Of a DNA stretch of 43,322 nucleotides, positions 39,906-43,322 are shown piece after piece. The notes under the pieces were generated by a model. It did not search any database and had not been told where the DNA came from. It was given only the letters and a program-made list of their open reading frames with translations. Where the stretch lies: contig JASGMR010000008.1 in NCBI GenBank assembly GCA_030156385.1, positions 1-43,322 on the forward strand, read 5' to 3'. Origin of the DNA: Kosmotogales bacterium. GTDB taxonomy: Bacteria > Thermotogota > Thermotogae > Petrotogales > Kosmotogaceae. Numbering within the stretch: position 1 is the stretch's first letter; the number at the start of each line of letters is the position of its first letter. The position numbers were made by a program, and so were the translations under genes.

Positions 39906-40863
39906 TTAAATCCTCCATTTTGAAATCAACTATCTGGAAAGTATCGAGTCTGCGGTTCCTGGACATCTGCCATTTTATCTTTACGGGAAAAGCAAATTCA
40001 TTTTGAATTCTACCATTCAACACCCACTCTTTTGACTTATCATTTCCATACAGGCCAGGGTTTGCACTCACATTGAGAGTGATAGGTCCATCCACCCAAT
40101 AGACCTCATCGATAGATTTCACTTCTTTTATATCACCGATTATCTTCTTTCTCAATTCAAAATCAGGCAGGGGCCTCACGTTGATTAAAGCTATATTTTT
40201 AGATAAGGGACCTATTATTTTAACATTGGCTATTTCTTTTTTGTATGTTTTTAAATTGTTTAAAAGTATCTCATTGGAGATGGAGACAGCATCTCCGTGA
40301 TATTCTGAATTGGTCATTATCTTCATTAAATGTTTCAATTTACAACCTTCACGGACGGAATTTTCGCCTATTCTTTCAATTTTGATTCCGTAATATTCCA
40401 GTGCTTCACTTATTTGAGATTTTGTCCAGTATCTTATGGGTGAGTAAATTCCGTTGTTGATTGCTATTCCGGTTTTTCCCCATGAATCGGACAGATTTGC
40501 ACCTGATGCAATGAGAGTTCCGTTTGAATAATGCTTTACAGAATTCAATTTCACGATTTTTGTACATCTGTTACATGAAGGGCCGCTTTTCCAGATGTTT
40601 TCCGACGGCTCAACGGCAGGTTTTATCAACAATTCAAGGTTCAATTTTTTTGAAAAGTTTTTTATTATTACAAGTGACTTCTCATAGGTATATTTACCAT
40701 ATGTTATGTTCAAAAGCTTCACATTTTTGTTTCCCAGTGCTTCTTTAGCAATTAATGCGACTAATGTGCTGTCCTGACCACCTGAAAAAGCCACATATAA
40801 TTCAGAGCAGAGTTGTTTGATTTCTTTTCTTGTTTTATCTATTCTGGTTTTAATATCCAGCAA
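39898..40863 (-). CDS. PP-loop (N-type ATP pyrophosphatase) family protein
   Basis: A 321-residue protein with the ATP pyrophosphatase loop S-G-G-Q-D-S-T at residues 27-33 and a C-N-R-C pair at 97-100. It belongs broadly with LarE-, QueC- and TtcA-like enzymes, which activate a substrate by adenylation for sulfur or nitrogen transfer. The segment A-S-G-A-N-L-S-D-S-W and the later I-Y-S-P-I-R recall the LarE/ExsB group. The C-terminal 120 residues are unassigned. TTG 40863 follows GGAGGTGG. It leads a three-gene unit with the HAD phosphatase and lnt, joined by overlaps. Confidence 0.75.
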   Translation of the reverse strand: MLDIKTRIDKTRKEIKQLCSELYVAFSGGQDSTLVALIAKEALGNKNVKLLNITYGKYTYEKSLVIIKNFSKKLNLELLIKPAVEPSENIWKSGPSCNRCTKIVKLNSVKHYSNGTLIASGANLSDSWGKTGIAINNGIYSPIRYWTKSQISEALEYYGIKIERIGENSVREGCKLKHLMKIMTNSEYHGDAVSISNEILLNNLKTYKKEIANVKIIGPLSKNIALINVRPLPDFELRKKIIGDIKEVKSIDEVYWVDGPITLNVSANPGLYGNDKSKEWVLNGRIQNEFAFPVKIKWQMSRNRRLDTFQIVDFKMEDLND

Positions 40864-40948
40864 AATTCCACCTCCAGAATAAGTTTATACTTTATAATCG
40901 AACTTTTTCTTAATTTTTATTTAATCTGCAGCTATTTTTTGATTCAAT

Positions 40949-40974
40949 TAAAAAAAGTCGGCTATTAACCGACT
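40949..40974 (-). terminator. Terminator of the ftsZ-pilB transcript
   Basis: On the minus strand a six-base stem AGTCGG (40969-40974) pairs with CCGACT (40956-40961) across a seven-base loop and is followed by a run of T. It lies 26 bases after the pilB stop. Confidence 0.85.
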
Positions 40975-40999
40975 ATTCAGCGTATATATATGAAAAAAA

Positions 41000-42694
41000 T
41001 TATTGTCTTTCGTGTCCAACTACCCTTAAGACTTCATCAAGTGATGTTATTCCATCCACCACTTTCTGAATGGCATCTTCGAAAAGGGTTCTCATACCGC
41101 CTTTTCTGGCGGCTTCGTCGATCGCATATTCCGAACTTTTAGCTATTATCAAATCCCTGATTCTGTTGTCGTTTATCAGAACTTCATGTATCCCAGTTCT
41201 TCCTTTATATGAGTTTCCTCTACACTCAGAACAACCTTCACCCACATTGTATTCATAAAATTCATTTTTGTCGGGATAAATTTTTTCAGCATAGGGCAGA
41301 AGTTCATCTCTCAACGGTGATTCTAATCTACATTCGGGACACAATTTTCTCACAAGCCTTTGTCCAACTACACCTAGTAATGACGCATTCAGCAGAAACG
41401 GATCGACGCCCATATTTATCAATCTGCTGATTGCACCGGGAGCACTATTCGTATGAATTGTCGATAAAACGAGGTGCCCTGTTAAAGAAGCCTCTATCGC
41501 AAGAGCGGCTGTTTCCCTGTCTCTGATTTCTCCAACCATTATTATGTCCGGGTCCTGTCTCAAAAAGCTTCTCAGGTATCTGGCGAATGTCAGGTTTATT
41601 TCGGGATTAACCTGACATTGCGATACACCATAAATAGTATATTCTACTGGATCTTCAGCAGTAATTATATTCACTTTCTCAGAATTCAACTGATTTAAAA
41701 CGGCAACGAGTGTCGTGGATTTACCACTACCGGTAGGTCCGGAAATCAGAATTATTCCATGAGGATTATCTATTAATTGCGCAAATCTTTTGTAGTTGTA
41801 ATCACTCAATCCAAGATCTTTCAATTCACTTTTGGAACTTGAAACCTTCAGAAGTCTCATAACTACCTTTTCTCCATGTATCGTTGGCATCGTGGAAACT
41901 CTGAAATCATATTGTTCTCCGGCTTTTTTTATGTAAAATTTCCCGTCCTGGGGTAGCCTTTTCTCCGAGATGTCAAGCTGACACATAACTTTTATTTTTG
42001 AAACAACGGAATTATGAACTTTCCTTGGATAACTCAGACTGTGTCCCAGAACTCCATCAACTCTGATTCTTGATATGGCTATTTTTTCGTAAGGTTCGAG
42101 GTGAATATCACTCGCATCGTTTTTTATCGATATATCGATCAGCGAATTGATAAATCTTGCAACGGGAGTTTCGTCTTCTTCCTTCAGAAGTTCATTATCA
42201 TCGGCGTTATCCTCTGTCGTGGGTGAATCAAGATCGAAACTCTGCCTTATGGAAAGACTTTCCGTTCCGGCTTCATACCCGTAAGTCGCTTTATATAAGG
42301 TACTGAAATTAGCCGGAGTCATAAGCATTATTTCAATTTTATCATTGATGATGAATGATAATTCTCTTTTTATCTTTGGTACTTTCAGAACATTCGTTGT
42401 AACAACTTTTAATTGCTTACTATCGGGATTGTATTCCACAGGAATGACACCCAATCTTTCAGCGACGGTAGTCGGTACCATACTCAAAACCTGAGTAGAT
42501 ACATTCGCCGGAATTCTCTCCAGCAAAGGAACTTCATACTGATCTGCCAGAGCACGATAAATTTCGTCCCACGTCACAAGACCCATTCCAACGAGAACTT
42601 CACCTATTGGTTTTTTAACTTTTTTTTGCATTTCGAAGGCTTCATTCAAAGCTATTTTTGATATTAGGCCTTTTTCAAGTAATAATTCTCCCAA
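41000..42694 (-). CDS. pilB: Type IV pilus assembly / type II secretion ATPase PilB
   Basis: A 564-residue secretion-superfamily ATPase that powers pilus extension. The N-terminal MshEN/GSPII_E domain (about residues 1-150) begins G-E-L-L-L-E-K-G-L-I-S. Then come the Walker A box S-G-P-T-G-S-G-K-S-T, Asp box and Walker B I-M-V-G-E-I-R-D, and the His box H-L-V-L-S-T-I-H-T-N. A zinc tetracysteine is present as C-P-E-C and C-S-E-C about 45 residues apart. The TTG at 42694 is the first usual start but has no Shine-Dalgarno; an ATT at 42715 that adds seven residues is better placed (see separate entry). The gene follows ftsZ, an order known from Thermotoga. Confidence 0.92.
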   Translation of the reverse strand: MGELLLEKGLISKIALNEAFEMQKKVKKPIGEVLVGMGLVTWDEIYRALADQYEVPLLERIPANVSTQVLSMVPTTVAERLGVIPVEYNPDSKQLKVVTTNVLKVPKIKRELSFIINDKIEIMLMTPANFSTLYKATYGYEAGTESLSIRQSFDLDSPTTEDNADDNELLKEEDETPVARFINSLIDISIKNDASDIHLEPYEKIAISRIRVDGVLGHSLSYPRKVHNSVVSKIKVMCQLDISEKRLPQDGKFYIKKAGEQYDFRVSTMPTIHGEKVVMRLLKVSSSKSELKDLGLSDYNYKRFAQLIDNPHGIILISGPTGSGKSTTLVAVLNQLNSEKVNIITAEDPVEYTIYGVSQCQVNPEINLTFARYLRSFLRQDPDIIMVGEIRDRETAALAIEASLTGHLVLSTIHTNSAPGAISRLINMGVDPFLLNASLLGVVGQRLVRKLCPECRLESPLRDELLPYAEKIYPDKNEFYEYNVGEGCSECRGNSYKGRTGIHEVLINDNRIRDLIIAKSSEYAIDEAARKGGMRTLFEDAIQKVVDGITSLDEVLRVVGHERQ

Positions 42695-42712
42695 ACGCTT
42701 GTAAACTTTAAT

Positions 42713-42727
42713 AATTAATCATCCTCT
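42713..42727 (-). promoter_or_regulatory. Ribosome binding site pointing to an ATT start for pilB
   Basis: Reading on the minus strand, AGAGG (42727-42723) is followed by seven bases and ATT (42715-42713), in frame with pilB and overlapping the ftsZ stop by one base. The extension codes for I-I-K-V-Y-K-R before L-G-E-L-L, which resembles the usual basic N-terminus of PilB. The nearby ATG in another frame stops after four codons. Confidence 0.45.
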
Positions 42728-43322
42728 TGAGTATTCAATCCCAACCTGTAATAAGCTGGAATATCATCTTCATTTAAATTCATATCGTTCTCATCGATTT
42801 CTACGCCCGAGGCGATGAGAGTAATGTGCAATTCATCTTCCGGCATCGTTTCGTCAATTATAAGTCCAAGCTTTACATCTGCATCATCACTGCAACTGTT
42901 TCTGATATAGGAAGTTGCTTCATTTATTTCTTTCATAGTAACATTTTTCCCAGAAATATTCAAAATAATTCCGGTGGCATCATCCAGTGGTTTTTCGAGG
43001 ATTTTACTTTCGAGGGCATTCTTAGCCGCCATGAGCGCTCTATCCTCACTGAATCCTATTCCTATACCGAGCATAGCCGCACCGGCATCTTTTAAAACGG
43101 ATTCAACATCGGCAAAATCAAGGTTTATATATCCCTGTTTCGTTATCAATTCCGATATACCTTTTATTCCGTGATGCAAGGTTTTATCGGCTTCGGCAAA
43201 ACCTTCGATAATAGGGGTATCGGGCGGTAGTTCATTGAACAATTTGTTGTTCGATATTCTTATCAATGTATCCACAGAGGTTTTTAATTTCCTCAATCCC
43301 TCATTCGCAATTTTGAGCCTTT
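42715..43322 (-). CDS. ftsZ: Cell division GTPase FtsZ, C-terminal part
   Basis: The frame is open to the window edge, so the N-terminal GTP-binding half is missing. The visible 202 residues start in R-L-K-I-A-N-E-G-L-R-K-L and hold V-D-T-L-I-R-I-S-N-N-K-L, the catalytic T7 loop I-N-L-D-F-A-D-V, M-L-G-I-G, the C-terminal beta sheet (L-H-I-T-L-I-A-S-G) and a short tail with D-I-P-A-Y-Y-R, the conserved peptide that binds FtsA and other partners. The TTG at 43296 is an internal Leu codon, not the start. Confidence 0.96.
   Translation of the reverse strand, partial: RLKIANEGLRKLKTSVDTLIRISNNKLFNELPPDTPIIEGFAEADKTLHHGIKGISELITKQGYINLDFADVESVLKDAGAAMLGIGIGFSEDRALMAAKNALESKILEKPLDDATGIILNISGKNVTMKEINEATSYIRNSCSDDADVKLGLIIDETMPEDELHITLIASGVEIDENDMNLNEDDIPAYYRLGLNTQEDD

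Overview
This 43.3 kb window looks like a chromosomal segment of a low-GC bacterium of the phylum Thermotogota; the genus cannot be fixed from sequence alone. The pointers are ftsZ followed directly by pilB, a gene order known from Thermotoga, a large Alu-domain type bacterial SRP RNA, many TTG/GTG starts behind strong AGGAGG sites, and two ribose-type sugar ABC transporters with Thermotogota-style binding proteins. I saw no tRNA, rRNA, CRISPR array, insertion sequence or phage gene.

Layout. (1) 1-1060, + strand: the 3' part of a CGGC-domain protein and an overlapping SAM methyltransferase. (2) 1320-3774, - strand: a Zn/Cd-type P-ATPase and its ArsR/SmtB repressor, with a clear promoter and palindromic operator. 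(3) 3897-16103, - strand: a 14-gene sugar operon. In transcription order it holds a LacI regulator, binding protein, DeoC-like aldolase, ABC ATPase, permease, VOC protein, fructose-6-phosphate-aldolase-like transaldolase, PfkB kinase, FGGY kinase, GntR regulator, RbsD-type mutarotase, zinc dehydrogenase, hexulose-6-phosphate synthase and 6-phospho-3-hexuloisomerase. (4) 16530-18107, + strand, divergent from the LacI gene: an aldo/keto reductase and a KDPG-aldolase-type enzyme. TTTGCG motifs around both promoters suggest one regulon.

(5) 18253-25742: a mixed block with a GNAT acetyltransferase, a GIDE-LemA fusion, a small membrane protein, a GyrI-like protein divergent from an AraC-GyrI regulator, two zinc-ribbon proteins leading into a DUF1848 protein, and a DUF362 ferredoxin protein followed by a 53-residue membrane protein. 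(6) 25921-28493: a PurH-like protein that lacks the catalytic signatures of both PurH activities, the SRP RNA gene, and a PAS-LuxR regulator. (7) 28828-37328, + strand: an Old Yellow Enzyme homologue, then a Gfo/Idh/MocA dehydrogenase, a xylose-isomerase-like TIM-barrel protein, a second ribose-type ABC transporter and a ROK regulator. This resembles an oxidise-then-eliminate route for a glycoside or anhydrosugar. (8) 37562-43322, - strand: lnt, a HAD phosphatase, a PP-loop protein, then pilB and the 3' part of ftsZ.

How it fits together. The window is mainly about carbohydrate uptake and unusual downstream chemistry. Operon 3 can import an aldose or polyol, set its anomer, oxidise it, phosphorylate it by either of two kinases, and cleave or rearrange the product with up to four aldolase/isomerase activities. 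Operon 7 can import a sugar derivative, oxidise it (probably at C3) and eliminate its aglycone. The most unusual single gene is the PurH-like protein at 25921-27276.
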